DNA of 64,000 nt from an uncultured Eubacteriales bacterium (GTDB taxonomy: Bacteria > Bacillota > Clostridia > Christensenellales > CAG-138). The notes below the pieces were generated by a model. The model saw only the letters and a list, made by a program, of their open reading frames with translations, had not been told where the DNA came from and made no database searches. Positions 7,478-15,919 of the stretch are shown here, piece after piece; positions within the stretch are counted from its first letter, which is position 1; every line of letters begins with the position of its first letter. The translations under genes and the position numbers were made by a program. Where the stretch lies: the NCBI GenBank assembly GCA_902801845.1, contig CADCJW010000004.1:71936-135935 (forward strand), in the 5' to 3' direction.

Positions 7478-7630
7478 GGGATGCCTCCTTTGATCGAACT
7501 ATGGCAGTATAGCATGCTTCCTGCGGTTGCGCAATCACATGGCGGTTGAATTAGCGCCTGCCGTCCCTCAACCGCTGTTTGCGTTCCCTCTGTATAACGA
7601 ACCCGCGGGGCGGATCGTTTCGGGAAAAAC

Positions 7631-7742
7631 GGACCAAAGGGAACAAACGGGAACAAACGGTAACAAAACGAACTAAGACAAGGACAAAGACAAGGACAAC
7701 GACAAAGACAAGGACAACGACAATGACAATGACGAGGACAAT
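7631..7742. repeat. Simple tandem repeats: decamers then GACAAN hexamers
   Basis: Four imperfect decamers (GGACCAAAGG, GAACAAACGG twice, TAACAAAACG; 7631-7670) are followed by eleven hexamers GACAAN from 7677 to 7742, with last base G, A, C or T and one GACGAG. The strand is almost free of T. The block lies in the 461-bp gap between the ABC exporter and the RND pump. ORFs through it read as repetitive Thr-Lys-Thr or Val-Leu peptides and are artefacts. Replication slippage could change copy number here. Confidence 0.85.
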
Positions 7743-7793
7743 GAGAGAGAGCATATATCCCCCCCTGGGGGGATGCTCTCTCTCTTTTTTTTT
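7743..7793 (+). terminator. Strong hairpin with nine T's upstream of the RND gene
   Basis: GAGAGAGAGCAT (7743-7754) pairs with ATGCTCTCTCTC (7773-7784), and inside it a run of C's pairs with GGGGGG. A run of nine T's follows. On the plus strand this looks like an intrinsic terminator, but no plus-strand gene ends just before it, so it may be a leader terminator or attenuator for the pump gene or a palindromic insertion. A second purine/pyrimidine mirror (CTCCCC / GGGGGGAG, GAGAGAGAAAAAAG) follows to about 7830. The rest up to 7938 contains TACAAT (7907-7912), which may be the -10 box of the pump promoter; no clear -35 is seen. Confidence 0.55.
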
Positions 7794-7938
7794 CTCCCCT
7801 GGGGGGAGGGAGAGAGAAAAAAGACCTCCCCTTTTTTTGAGAGAAATATTCCTCCGTCAGGGGAGAATTTTCACACCTCTGTCACAATATGAGGCCCGGT
7901 TTCTGCTACAATACTGTATCATATATCCGGAGTGCGTC

Positions 7939-10900
7939 ATGATCTCCAAGTACAGCGTGAAAAAGCCGTTCACCGTGCTGGTGGCCGTCATATTGGTACT
8001 GGTCCTGGGGACGGTGTCCGTGACCCGCATGACCCCCGACCTGCTGCCGGAGATGAGCTTCCCCTATATCGTCCTCATCACCCCCTACGTGGGCGCGGCC
8101 CCGGAGGAGGTGGAGACCACCGTCACCAAGCCCCTGGAGCAGTCCCTGGCGGCCTTGGACGATCTAAAGGAGGTATCTTCCATCTCCTCGGAGAACGTGT
8201 CCGTGGTCTACCTCACCTTTGAGGATACGGTGAACGTGGATCGGGCCATGCTGGACATCCAGCAGTCCGTGACCCAGCTCAAGGGCGACTGGCCCGAGAC
8301 CGTGGGCACCACCACCCTCCTGGAGCTGTCCACGGACCTGATCCCCACGGTGGTGGCGGCGGTCCACTATGCGAACATGGACCCGGTCCAGCTCTCCGGC
8401 TTCGTCAGCGACACCCTGATCCCCGCCTTGGAGGGGACCAACGGCGTGGCCTCCGTGAACGCCACGGGCCTGGTCGTGGAGCGGATCGAGATCGAGCTCA
8501 ACAAGGAGAAGATCGATAAGCTGAACGAGACCCTCTACGGCTCCATCGACGACGCGGCCCAGGAGGCCTTCGACAAGATCGACGAGGGGCAGCAGAAGAT
8601 CGTGGAGGGCCGGGAGGAGCTGGAGAACGCCCGGGCGGAGCTGGACAAGGGGGAGCAAGCCCTCAAGTACGGCAGCTATCAGGCCGTCCAGGGCTTTTCC
8701 GACGCGGAGCAGGAGCTGGATAAAAACAAGGAGGAGCTGACAGCGGCCATCGCCATGATGGAGGAGCAGCGGGCCCTTCTGGTGGAGCAGATGCAGGGCG
8801 CCCCTGACCGGCTCAGGATGCTCCAGGCGCTGCAGCAGTCCATCGATCTATTGGAGCGGAGCCGGACGGTCCTGGAGGCCACCATCGCCGAGATCGACGG
8901 CAACGCGGATCTTACGGAGGAGGAGAAGGCGGCGGCTCTGGCGCTGCCCCAGGCGGAGCTTTCCGGCGTGGAGCAGGGGTTGACCGCCATCGACGAGCAG
9001 CTGGCCCAGAATGGGCTCTCCCGGGCGGATCTTCCCGGGGCCATCGAGCAGCTGTCCCATTTGGACGATACGCTGGCCATGCTGGACGAGAATCTGGCGG
9101 CGGCCAAGGCGGGCCTTGCCCAGGTGGAGGGCGGCTACAGCGAGCTGGAAAAGCAGAAGGACGCCGTCCATGGCCAGATCTACGGCGCTCAGAAGCAGAT
9201 CGACGCCGGCCGGGAGAAGCTGGAGGCCGGGGAGGCGGAGCTGGACAGCGGCCAGCAGCAGCTGGACGAAGCGCTGCAGCAGGCCAGGGATCAGCTGACC
9301 GCGGCCAAGGAGGCGGCGGACCTGCACGGCATCCTCACCAAGGAGCTGGTGGCCCAGCTGGTCCAGGCCCAGAATTTTGAGATGCCCGCCGGGTACGTGG
9401 CCGACGGGGACGTGAGCTGGATCGTGAACGTGGGCGATAGGGTGAACGGGGTGGAGGCGTTGGAGAACGTGGCCATCCTGTCCCTGGGCCTGGACGGCAT
9501 CGACGTGGTGCGCCTGGGCGACGTGGCCGACGTGCGCATCGTGGACAACAGCGAGACCACCTATGCCCGCATCAACGGGGAGAACGGGGTCCTGCTCACC
9601 TTTACCCGCCAGGCGGCCTACGCCACCGCCACCGTGGCGGACAACATCGGCGAAAGGTTCCGGGAGCTGGAGAGCCAGTATCCCGGGTTGAAGTTCGTGG
9701 CTCTCATGGACCAGGGGGACTATATCCACATGGCCATGTCCGCCGTGGTCCAGAGTTTGCTGCTGGGCGGGGCGCTGGCGATCCTGATCCTGTTCCTGTT
9801 CCTTCTGGACATCCGGCCCACCCTGGCCGTGGGTATCTCCATCCCCGTGTCGGTGCTCTTTGCTTTGGTGCTCATGTACTTCTCCGGGGTGACCATGAAC
9901 GTGATCTCCATGGCGGGCCTGGCCATCGGCATCGGCATGCTGGTGGACAACTCCATCGTGGTCATCGAGAACATCTATCGGCTCCGGGCCGAGGGGGTGG
10001 ACGCCCGGGAGGCCGCCATCCAGGGGGCCAGGGAGGTCATGGGGGCCATCACCGCCTCCACGCTGACCACCGTCTGCGTGTTCTTGCCCATCCTGTTCGT
10101 CCATGGGCTCACCCGGCAGGTGTTCATGGACATGATCCTCACCATCACCTATTCCCTCATGGCCAGCCTGCTGGTGGCCCTCACCGTGATCCCGGCCATG
10201 GCCCAGGGGCTGCTGCGGCGGCAGGTGAAGCCCATGAGCGCCCTGGCCCGGAAGCTGATGGGCGGGTTCGAGCGGACGGTCCGGTTCGTCATCGGGCATC
10301 GGGGGCTGTCGCTCCTGTTGGCGCTGGCGCTGCTGGGCGGGTCCGCCTGGTACTCCCTGAAACAGGGGTTCGAGTATTTCCCCGAGAGCGGCGGCACCCA
10401 GATCTCCATCACGGTCAGCGTGCCGGAGGAGTATACCTTTGCCGATCGGTGCTTCCTGGCGGACGAGATGATGCACGCCATGGAGGAGGTCCCGCACCTC
10501 ACCGATATCGGCGGCATGATCAACGGCGGCATGGAGAGTTTGGTGGGGCTCACCTCCAGCGAGGGGGACCAGATCACCGTCTACGCCCTGGTGGACGAGA
10601 ACAGCGGCTACAGCAGCATCGAGGCCACCCGAGATATCCGCAGGGTCCTGGAGCCCTTTAAGAAGGAAGCGGATTTTGAGGTGACCACCGTGTCCAGCAT
10701 GAGCATGGGGTCCATGTTCCAGAGCGGCGGCTTCACCATGAACATCTATTCCAACGACCTGGACGATCTTCGGATCGCGGCCACGAAGGTGGCCGAACGG
10801 CTCAAGGGAGTGGAGGGGCTGAAGGATGTGAGCGGCGGCGCCGAGGAGACCACGCCGGCCCTGCACATCACCGTGGACAAGGAGAAGGCCATCGAGCACA

Positions 10901-11805
10901 ACCTGACCACGGCTCAGGTGTATCTCGCCATCGTTCAGGAGCTGACCAGCAGCGTTTCGGCTACGGAGGTCAACACCAGCACCGCGGCCCTCTCCGCCAC
11001 CATCCACTCCGCCGACGGGGACACGGACCGGCAGAAGCTGGAGAAGATGTCCGTCACCGCCACCTTGCGGGACGGGACCACGGAGGAGGTGCCCCTTAGG
11101 GAGCTGGTCACCGTCACCGAGACGGAGACGCTGGCCTCCATCCACCGGCTGGAGCAGCGCCGGTATATCTCCGTCACCGCCACCGTGGCGGACGGGTATA
11201 ACGTGACCCTGGTCTCCAACCAGGCGCGGCGGGCGCTGGAGGACGTGGAGCTGCCCGCGAGGTGCCAGGTGGAGTACGCCGGCGAGAACGAGACCATCAT
11301 GGACGCCATGAAGGACCTGTTCTTCATGATGCTGCTGGGGATACTCATCATCTACCTCATCATGGTGGCCCAGTTCCAGTCCCTGCTCTCGCCCTTCATC
11401 GTGATTTTGACCGTGCCCCTTTCCTTCGCGGGCGGGTTCATCGGCCTTTTGGTCACCGGGTTCCATATGAGCATCGTGGCCATGGTGGGCATGATCATGC
11501 TGGTGGGCGTGGTGGTGAACAACGGCATCGTGCTGGTGGATTGCGCCAACCGGCTCCGGGAGGAGGGGCTCCCCAAGCGGGAGGCCATCGTGAAGGCGGC
11601 CACCATGCGGATCCGGCCCGTGCTCATGACCGCGCTGACCACGATCCTGGGGCTGCTGCCCCTGGCCGTCAGCATGGGCACCGGCGCGGAGATCATCCAG
11701 CCCGTGGCCATCGTCTGCATCGGCGGGCTCACCTACGCCACGCTCATGACCGTGTTCATCGTGCCCGTGCTGTACGATCTGTTACGAAGGGATAAGAGAG
11801 CGTAA
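7939..11805 (+). CDS. RND-family efflux permease with long coiled-coil insertion
   Basis: 1288 residues, about 250 longer than AcrB. TM1 is residues 12-32 (TVLVAVILVLVLG). The first porter region starts PDLLPEMSFPYIV. From about residue 180 to 460 lies an inserted, highly charged heptad region (EELENARAELDKGEQ, QQQLDEALQQARDQL). TM4 carries GMLVDNSIVVIENI (near 668), where Gram-negative pumps have two Asp. TM10 has VVVNNGIVLVD in place of the usual Lys-bearing helix; both variants are common in Gram-positive SwrC-like pumps. Two repeats of six helices are present. ATG 7939 follows CCGGAG; the frame is open upstream but runs through simple repeats. No membrane fusion protein gene is adjacent. 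Likely exports lipids, surfactants or drugs using the proton gradient. Confidence 0.9.
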   Translation: MISKYSVKKPFTVLVAVILVLVLGTVSVTRMTPDLLPEMSFPYIVLITPYVGAAPEEVETTVTKPLEQSLAALDDLKEVSSISSENVSVVYLTFEDTVNVDRAMLDIQQSVTQLKGDWPETVGTTTLLELSTDLIPTVVAAVHYANMDPVQLSGFVSDTLIPALEGTNGVASVNATGLVVERIEIELNKEKIDKLNETLYGSIDDAAQEAFDKIDEGQQKIVEGREELENARAELDKGEQALKYGSYQAVQGFSDAEQELDKNKEELTAAIAMMEEQRALLVEQMQGAPDRLRMLQALQQSIDLLERSRTVLEATIAEIDGNADLTEEEKAAALALPQAELSGVEQGLTAIDEQLAQNGLSRADLPGAIEQLSHLDDTLAMLDENLAAAKAGLAQVEGGYSELEKQKDAVHGQIYGAQKQIDAGREKLEAGEAELDSGQQQLDEALQQARDQLTAAKEAADLHGILTKELVAQLVQAQNFEMPAGYVADGDVSWIVNVGDRVNGVEALENVAILSLGLDGIDVVRLGDVADVRIVDNSETTYARINGENGVLLTFTRQAAYATATVADNIGERFRELESQYPGLKFVALMDQGDYIHMAMSAVVQSLLLGGALAILILFLFLLDIRPTLAVGISIPVSVLFALVLMYFSGVTMNVISMAGLAIGIGMLVDNSIVVIENIYRLRAEGVDAREAAIQGAREVMGAITASTLTTVCVFLPILFVHGLTRQVFMDMILTITYSLMASLLVALTVIPAMAQGLLRRQVKPMSALARKLMGGFERTVRFVIGHRGLSLLLALALLGGSAWYSLKQGFEYFPESGGTQISITVSVPEEYTFADRCFLADEMMHAMEEVPHLTDIGGMINGGMESLVGLTSSEGDQITVYALVDENSGYSSIEATRDIRRVLEPFKKEADFEVTTVSSMSMGSMFQSGGFTMNIYSNDLDDLRIAATKVAERLKGVEGLKDVSGGAEETTPALHITVDKEKAIEHNLTTAQVYLAIVQELTSSVSATEVNTSTAALSATIHSADGDTDRQKLEKMSVTATLRDGTTEEVPLRELVTVTETETLASIHRLEQRRYISVTATVADGYNVTLVSNQARRALEDVELPARCQVEYAGENETIMDAMKDLFFMMLLGILIIYLIMVAQFQSLLSPFIVILTVPLSFAGGFIGLLVTGFHMSIVAMVGMIMLVGVVVNNGIVLVDCANRLREEGLPKREAIVKAATMRIRPVLMTALTTILGLLPLAVSMGTGAEIIQPVAIVCIGGLTYATLMTVFIVPVLYDLLRRDKRA

Positions 11806-11816
11806 ATTTGTTTTTT

Positions 11817-11951
11817 GCCGCTTTTTCTTTTCACCTGAAAAGAAAAAGCGGCGCAAAAAGAAAAGCTTAAGGGAGTATTGATGGATACTCGCTTAAGCTT
11901 TTTTGTTTCAGTGAAGTTCTTTTGGGTTCCTTTTCTTTCAAGAAAAGGAAC
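11817..11951. repeat. Three-hairpin intergenic element, copy A
   Basis: Hairpin 1, 11817-11852 (GCCGCTTTTTCTTTTC ... GAAAAGAAAAAGCGGC). Hairpin 2, 11861-11904 (AAAAGCTTAAG-GAGTAT paired with ATACTC-CTTAAGCTTTT, then T's). Hairpin 3, 11926-11951 (GTTCCTTTTCTTTC ... GAAAAGGAAC). It fills the 157-bp gap between convergent genes, 11 nt from each stop codon. Hairpin 2 with its T-run is a good terminator in both directions. Same architecture as the copies at 14707, 16422, 29436, 34587 and 45386. Confidence 0.85.
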
Positions 11952-11962
11952 AAAAAGAAAAA

Positions 11963-12637
11963 CTAAATCTCCCAATCCCGCGCCTCCCGGTGGCGGGTGA
12001 CGTAGGTGAGCTCGTAGGGCCGGCCTTCGTCGTGGGGCCTATTTGGCACCTCCAAGGTGGTCCGCTCCCCGGCGTTGACGATCCGGGTGTCGCCGTAGAC
12101 CAGCTCCCGGGCCGGCAGGGGATACCCCCTAAGGTGCACGTGCCCGTGGACGAGATACATAGGCCGATACCGGTCCAGCAGCCCCTTGAGGGCCCCAAAC
12201 CCACGGTGGGGCAGATCCTCCCCATCCCCCAGCCCCAGGGGCGGGGCATGGGTGACGATGACGTCCACGCCGCCGCTCTTCAAAAGCGCCAGCCGCAGCC
12301 GCCGGATCCGCCTGCTCATCTCCCGTTCCGAATACTGGAAAACGGCGTCGGGCCGATACCGGAGGCACCCCCCAAGGCCCAGGATGCGCACCCCTCGGTA
12401 CACCACCAGCTGATCGTCGATGCAGTCGCAGCCCTCCGGCGGCCGGACGGCGTACCCCTCGTCGTGGTTCCCGTGGACGTATAAAAGCGGCGCATGGCCC
12501 ATGGTCACGAGGAAGGAGAGGTACTCCGCCTTCAGATCCCCGCAGGAGAGGATCAGGTCGTACCCATCCAGCCGCCCCTTCTGGTAATGGTCCCAGAGGG
12601 CGGGGCTCTCTTCGTCGGCCACGGCTAAAATGCGCAT
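11963..12637 (-). CDS. Metallophosphoesterase (calcineurin-like)
   Basis: 224 residues with the ordered motifs of the calcineurin-like phosphoesterase fold: LAVADEE at the N-terminus, SCGDLK (GD near 33), VHGNHDE (near 56), VTHAPP (near 130) and VHGHVH (near 162). These ligate two metal ions. The first motif is normally D-x-H; here it is D-E-E, so one metal-binding His is replaced by Glu, as in some YfcE/MJ0936-like relatives. Substrate (nucleotide, phosphodiester or phosphoprotein) is not predictable. It lies 3 nt downstream of the 12641-14584 gene and is probably co-transcribed with it. Cytoplasmic; no signal peptide. Confidence 0.85.
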   Translation of the reverse strand: MRILAVADEESPALWDHYQKGRLDGYDLILSCGDLKAEYLSFLVTMGHAPLLYVHGNHDEGYAVRPPEGCDCIDDQLVVYRGVRILGLGGCLRYRPDAVFQYSEREMSRRIRRLRLALLKSGGVDVIVTHAPPLGLGDGEDLPHRGFGALKGLLDRYRPMYLVHGHVHLRGYPLPARELVYGDTRIVNAGERTTLEVPNRPHDEGRPYELTYVTRHREARDWEI

Positions 12638-12640
12638 CGC

Positions 12641-14584
12641 TTACTTCTCCATCGGCAGATCTTCCCGATGCAGGCCCAACTCCCGCACCAGGCCCCGGGA
12701 CATGGGCAGCAGCTCCCCGTAGGCGGGGATAGCGCCCTCCACGGCGTCGGACAGGTAGTCCATGGTCAGCAGCTCCAGGGACGAAAGATCCCGGCTCCCG
12801 TCGTTTCTCACCGTCCCGTCCTGGTCGATCAGCTCCCGCCGGAAGGGGTGCAGGGCCCCCGCCCGGATCTGCTCCATCAGGGAATCGGCCAGAGCGCGGA
12901 TGCCCTCGGGGACCAGCTCCGTCATCTGTACGTCGATGACCCCGCTGTCCATGCCCCACCAGTAGTTGATGGCCTCGGGCGCCTTCTTTTGGTCGTAATT
13001 GCCGGAGAGGACCGCCCGGACCAGGTTCTCGTAGAGCTTGCCCCACATCCAGCAGGGGGAGGCCAGCGGCGAGAGCCGCCCCGCCGCGTCGATGAGATAG
13101 GTGCCGTATTCGCCGAGGTCCATGTAGTGGGCGTTGGGCACGGGCACGTCCCGGTTGGAGATGACCCGGGCGCCCCGGTCGATGAGCTTTTGCACCGCGC
13201 TCCCCTCCATGCAGCTCCACTCCAGCAGGATGCGGGCCCGGGGGTTGGTCATCCGGGCGCCCAGGCTGAAGGCGTTGATGGAGGCGGGCACCCCCAATAT
13301 GGGGTAGGAGGCCACGTACCCGATGAGATCGTTCTTGGACATGGCGCCGGCGATGAGGCCGGTGATGAACTTGCCCTCGTAGATGCGGCAGTAGTAGCTG
13401 CGGACGCTGGAAAGGTTGGTCCCGGCGGAGCAGTTGAGGAAGCGGACCTTGGGCCACTTCACGGCGGCCTTCAGCGTGGGCCCCAGCAGCGGCGGCGTAG
13501 TGGTGAAGACGAGCTCCGCCCCCTCCTCCACCGCCCGATCGAGGAGGCTTTCGGCCAGCTCCGGCGTGTCGGCGTGGCGGTACTCCCGGACCGTGACCTG
13601 CTCGCCCAGAGCCTCCGCCAGATGGGCGGCGCCCTCGGCGTGGCCCCGGGTCCAGGTGCTGATCTCTTCGTCCTGCTGGTAGATCATCCCCACGTTCAGC
13701 CGCTTGGGGGCGGGGGAGACCAGCTTGGTGAGCAGGCTCTTCTCCTCCGCTTCCGGAGGCGCGGTCTTGAGGGCGATGGCCTCCGCCTCCGCCGCGGTCA
13801 CCTGCACGTCCTGCCACAGACCGGAGAGGGAGTCCTTCAGCTCCTTTTTGGTCATGGTCCCCAGCTGCTCGTAGGGGTAGACCCGGAGCCAGAGAAGCAG
13901 CGCGTCCTCGGGGCGCAGGTCCTTCTTCTGCCCGCCCAGGGCCAGGAAGGCCTCCGTAAAGTAGTGGTAGCGGGAGGCGAACCGGCGCCGCTCCTCCTCG
14001 GTCCAGACCTCGTCCGGCGCCTTGTTCAGGGCTAAGAGGAGCTTGGCGTACTCGCCGGGCTTCAAAAACTGGATGTCGTAGGAGCCCGTGGCCCGGTGGA
14101 AGTCCACGAACTCATAGTAGGCGCGGATGCGGGGCTCGTCGCTCTTTTCCGGCAGGACCCGGCGGATGTCGCTAAGGATGCGGGTGTTCCCGAAGTGCTT
14201 CAGGACGCTGACCCGCTTGTTCCCCTCCTGCACGTAGAAGCTGCCCAGGTACTCGTAGCAGGCGATGGCGTCCCGGATGCCCGTGTCGGACAGGTGCGCC
14301 TCGCACAGGGCCATCCACTTCGTGGCGAACTCGCTGTCCTCGCCCAGCAGGGGCAAAAAGCTTGCCGACAGGGCGGAGATCCGGCCCGCGCTCCGGGTGC
14401 CCACGATCCGGTCCATGGGGATCTCCTGGCAGGGCAGCTCCTGGACGGTCATGGCGCCCAGATTCGGCAGCAGCTCGTCCAGCACCGCCGGGTAGGGGGA
14501 CTTGCCCGCCGCCGTCAGTTCCTTATATTCTCGCTGGCCCTCCTTGAGAGCGGCCAGGTATTCGTCTTTTACGGTCAAGGTCAT
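12641..14584 (-). CDS. ParB-like domain fused to a BMP/PnrA-type binding domain, no signal peptide
   Basis: 647 residues. The N-terminal part (about 45-140) contains IPMDRIVGT and VQEGNKRVSVLKHFG, matching the ParB/sulfiredoxin-like pattern in which G-N-x-R sits before a helix. After a helical middle region, residues from about 310 (RLNVGMIYQQDEEISTW) to about 600 resemble the basic membrane protein/PnrA family, periplasmic-type nucleoside-binding lobes (IYEGKFITGLIAGAMSK, IGYVASYPI, SINAFSLGA, WWGMDSGVID). Secreted PnrA proteins begin with a lipoprotein signal; this one starts MTLTVKDEYLA and is probably cytoplasmic. It may be an intracellular nucleoside sensor or regulator. No ABC permease genes are nearby. 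The phosphoesterase at 11963 follows directly. Confidence 0.75.
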   Translation of the reverse strand: MTLTVKDEYLAALKEGQREYKELTAAGKSPYPAVLDELLPNLGAMTVQELPCQEIPMDRIVGTRSAGRISALSASFLPLLGEDSEFATKWMALCEAHLSDTGIRDAIACYEYLGSFYVQEGNKRVSVLKHFGNTRILSDIRRVLPEKSDEPRIRAYYEFVDFHRATGSYDIQFLKPGEYAKLLLALNKAPDEVWTEEERRRFASRYHYFTEAFLALGGQKKDLRPEDALLLWLRVYPYEQLGTMTKKELKDSLSGLWQDVQVTAAEAEAIALKTAPPEAEEKSLLTKLVSPAPKRLNVGMIYQQDEEISTWTRGHAEGAAHLAEALGEQVTVREYRHADTPELAESLLDRAVEEGAELVFTTTPPLLGPTLKAAVKWPKVRFLNCSAGTNLSSVRSYYCRIYEGKFITGLIAGAMSKNDLIGYVASYPILGVPASINAFSLGARMTNPRARILLEWSCMEGSAVQKLIDRGARVISNRDVPVPNAHYMDLGEYGTYLIDAAGRLSPLASPCWMWGKLYENLVRAVLSGNYDQKKAPEAINYWWGMDSGVIDVQMTELVPEGIRALADSLMEQIRAGALHPFRRELIDQDGTVRNDGSRDLSSLELLTMDYLSDAVEGAIPAYGELLPMSRGLVRELGLHREDLPMEK

Positions 14585-14706
14585 ATACGCTTGGTTTCCT
14601 TATCCTGTTTCAAGTTGCCCTATCTTACCAGAGACCGCTTCGGATTGCCAATACCCAAGGGACCATGGGCCGTATGGCTGGATAGATATAGTGAGTTTAT
14701 TGTTTC

Positions 14707-14836
14707 GCACCTTTTTCTTTTCGGTGAAAAGGAAAAAGGTGCGCGAAAAAGAAAAGCTCATATGGGATACTGTGGCAGCGAAAAAACGTGCTCTGCTCGT
14801 GTTTTTTGGCGGCCCTTTTCTTGGAAAAAGGCCGCC
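14707..14836. repeat. Three-hairpin intergenic element, copy B (diverged)
   Basis: Hairpin 1, 14707-14742 (GCACCTTTTTCTTTTC ... GAAAAGGAAAAAGGTGC). The linker GCGAAAAAGAAAAGCT is conserved. The middle hairpin is degenerate. Hairpin 3, 14808-14836 (GGCGGCCCTTTTC ... GAAAAAGGCCGCC). It lies 20 nt after the stop of the minus-strand lipoprotein gene and upstream of the ParB/BMP-like gene, so it would be the lipoprotein gene's terminator. The bases 14600-14700 between it and the next start hold no feature I recognise. Confidence 0.75.
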
Positions 14837-14856
14837 GTGTTCCGATCCGTCCGATG

Positions 14857-15768
14857 TCAGTCCGCAAACAGCAGATTGTCGAAATAGCTCTCTATCTCCA
14901 TGGTAAAGATGCGGTCAGCCTCGTGGGGCTCGTCCTCGTCGTCAAAGAAGCGTAGCTGGGCGATGGTGCCATCCAGGGTGCACACCTCCATGATCAGATC
15001 CACGTTGGGATCCATGAAGCGGACGCAATAGAGCAGGGTGTCCTGGGGCAGGGTCGCCGGCTTACCGTCGATGTAGCAGGGAACGTCGCAGGCGCAATGG
15101 ATCAGGGAGCCCACGTCGATAAGCTCCTCCTGCTCCGTCTCCAGCTCCTCCTGCGTCGGGATATAGCTCATGGTGAGCCACTCGCTGTCCGGGATAAGGT
15201 CGTCCCCGTGATAGGACCGCTCCCCGAAGTTGGTCCCCAACAGGTCCGAGCGCTCGCTGAACCAGAGGGCGCCCTCACGCCAGGCATAGTCGCCATCTAT
15301 GGTTTTGCCCAGGATCAGCTGCCCGTCCTCCGGGTGCAGCTCCACCGTCACATAGCTGTCGGAGCCGTAATCCACGGTCACCAGCAGATTATACCAGGGG
15401 CTGACGGGGTCCAGATCCAGCACCTCGGCAGAGACCAGCTCTTCCCCGCCGTCGATGATCGTCGTTTTCCCGTTCCAGGTGATGGCCGTGGCCCATTCGT
15501 CGTTGGGCCTGAGCTGGAAGGTGACGGGCTCCTCCTGGCCGTCCTGGTCCAAATCGCAGGAGAAGAGCGTCCCCGAGGTGATGGATTCCCAATTCGGCTG
15601 CTCATAGAAATGATAGCTCAAAAAGGGACCGTCATGCTGGGGCTCCGGCGTGGACGCAGGCGGATCCGAGGGTGCCTGCAGGGGGGACAGGCCCGCGGCC
15701 TTGGCCCCGGCGCCGACGCATCCCACCAGCAGCAACAGCGACAACAGCAATAAAGCGATCCGTTTCAT
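14857..15768 (-). CDS. Putative lipoprotein of unknown function
   Basis: 303 residues. The N-terminus is a lipoprotein signal: MKR, a leucine-rich core and the lipobox LVGC with the acceptor Cys at 17. A Pro/Ser/Thr linker follows (SDPPASTPEP), then a domain beginning near residue 48. Within it FSCDLDQDGQEEPVTFQL resembles VCBS or FG-GAP-like Asp-rich loops, which often bind calcium and occur in beta-propellers or beta-rich extracellular domains. I do not recognise the family. AGGAGG precedes the ATG by 7 nt. It is monocistronic, ended by the hairpin element at 14707. Expected location: outer face of the membrane. Confidence 0.75.
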   Translation of the reverse strand: MKRIALLLLSLLLLVGCVGAGAKAAGLSPLQAPSDPPASTPEPQHDGPFLSYHFYEQPNWESITSGTLFSCDLDQDGQEEPVTFQLRPNDEWATAITWNGKTTIIDGGEELVSAEVLDLDPVSPWYNLLVTVDYGSDSYVTVELHPEDGQLILGKTIDGDYAWREGALWFSERSDLLGTNFGERSYHGDDLIPDSEWLTMSYIPTQEELETEQEELIDVGSLIHCACDVPCYIDGKPATLPQDTLLYCVRFMDPNVDLIMEVCTLDGTIAQLRFFDDEDEPHEADRIFTMEIESYFDNLLFAD

Positions 15769-15861
15769 ATAGAACCTCCTATTGTTTCAGGCATATTTTT
15801 TCCTCTATACTATAATACCGGAAACGGACGAAAAACGCAAGACGCGGATTGGGGCGAAGGA

Positions 15862-15890
15862 TTGAAACCGGGGGCGGGCTGTGGTATACT
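15862..15890 (+). promoter_or_regulatory. Promoter of msrA
   Basis: TTGAAA (15862-15867), a 17-nt spacer and TATACT (15885-15890), ending 29 nt before the msrA start codon. Confidence 0.75.
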
Positions 15891-15919
15891 GCCCCCATCC
15901 GAGGAAGGGAGCAGGGAAC

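Noticed and set aside
7551..7754. A minus-strand frame encoding Val/Leu-rich hydrophobic repeats
   Set aside because: It is the translation of the GACAAN tandem repeat, not a membrane protein gene.
8848..11466. Long antisense frames opposite the RND gene, and similar ones opposite 5753-7477, 16681-18246, 37894-40023 and 40072-41691
   Set aside because: They are rich in His, Gly, Arg and Pro without any domain, have no ribosome binding sites, and mirror well-supported genes.
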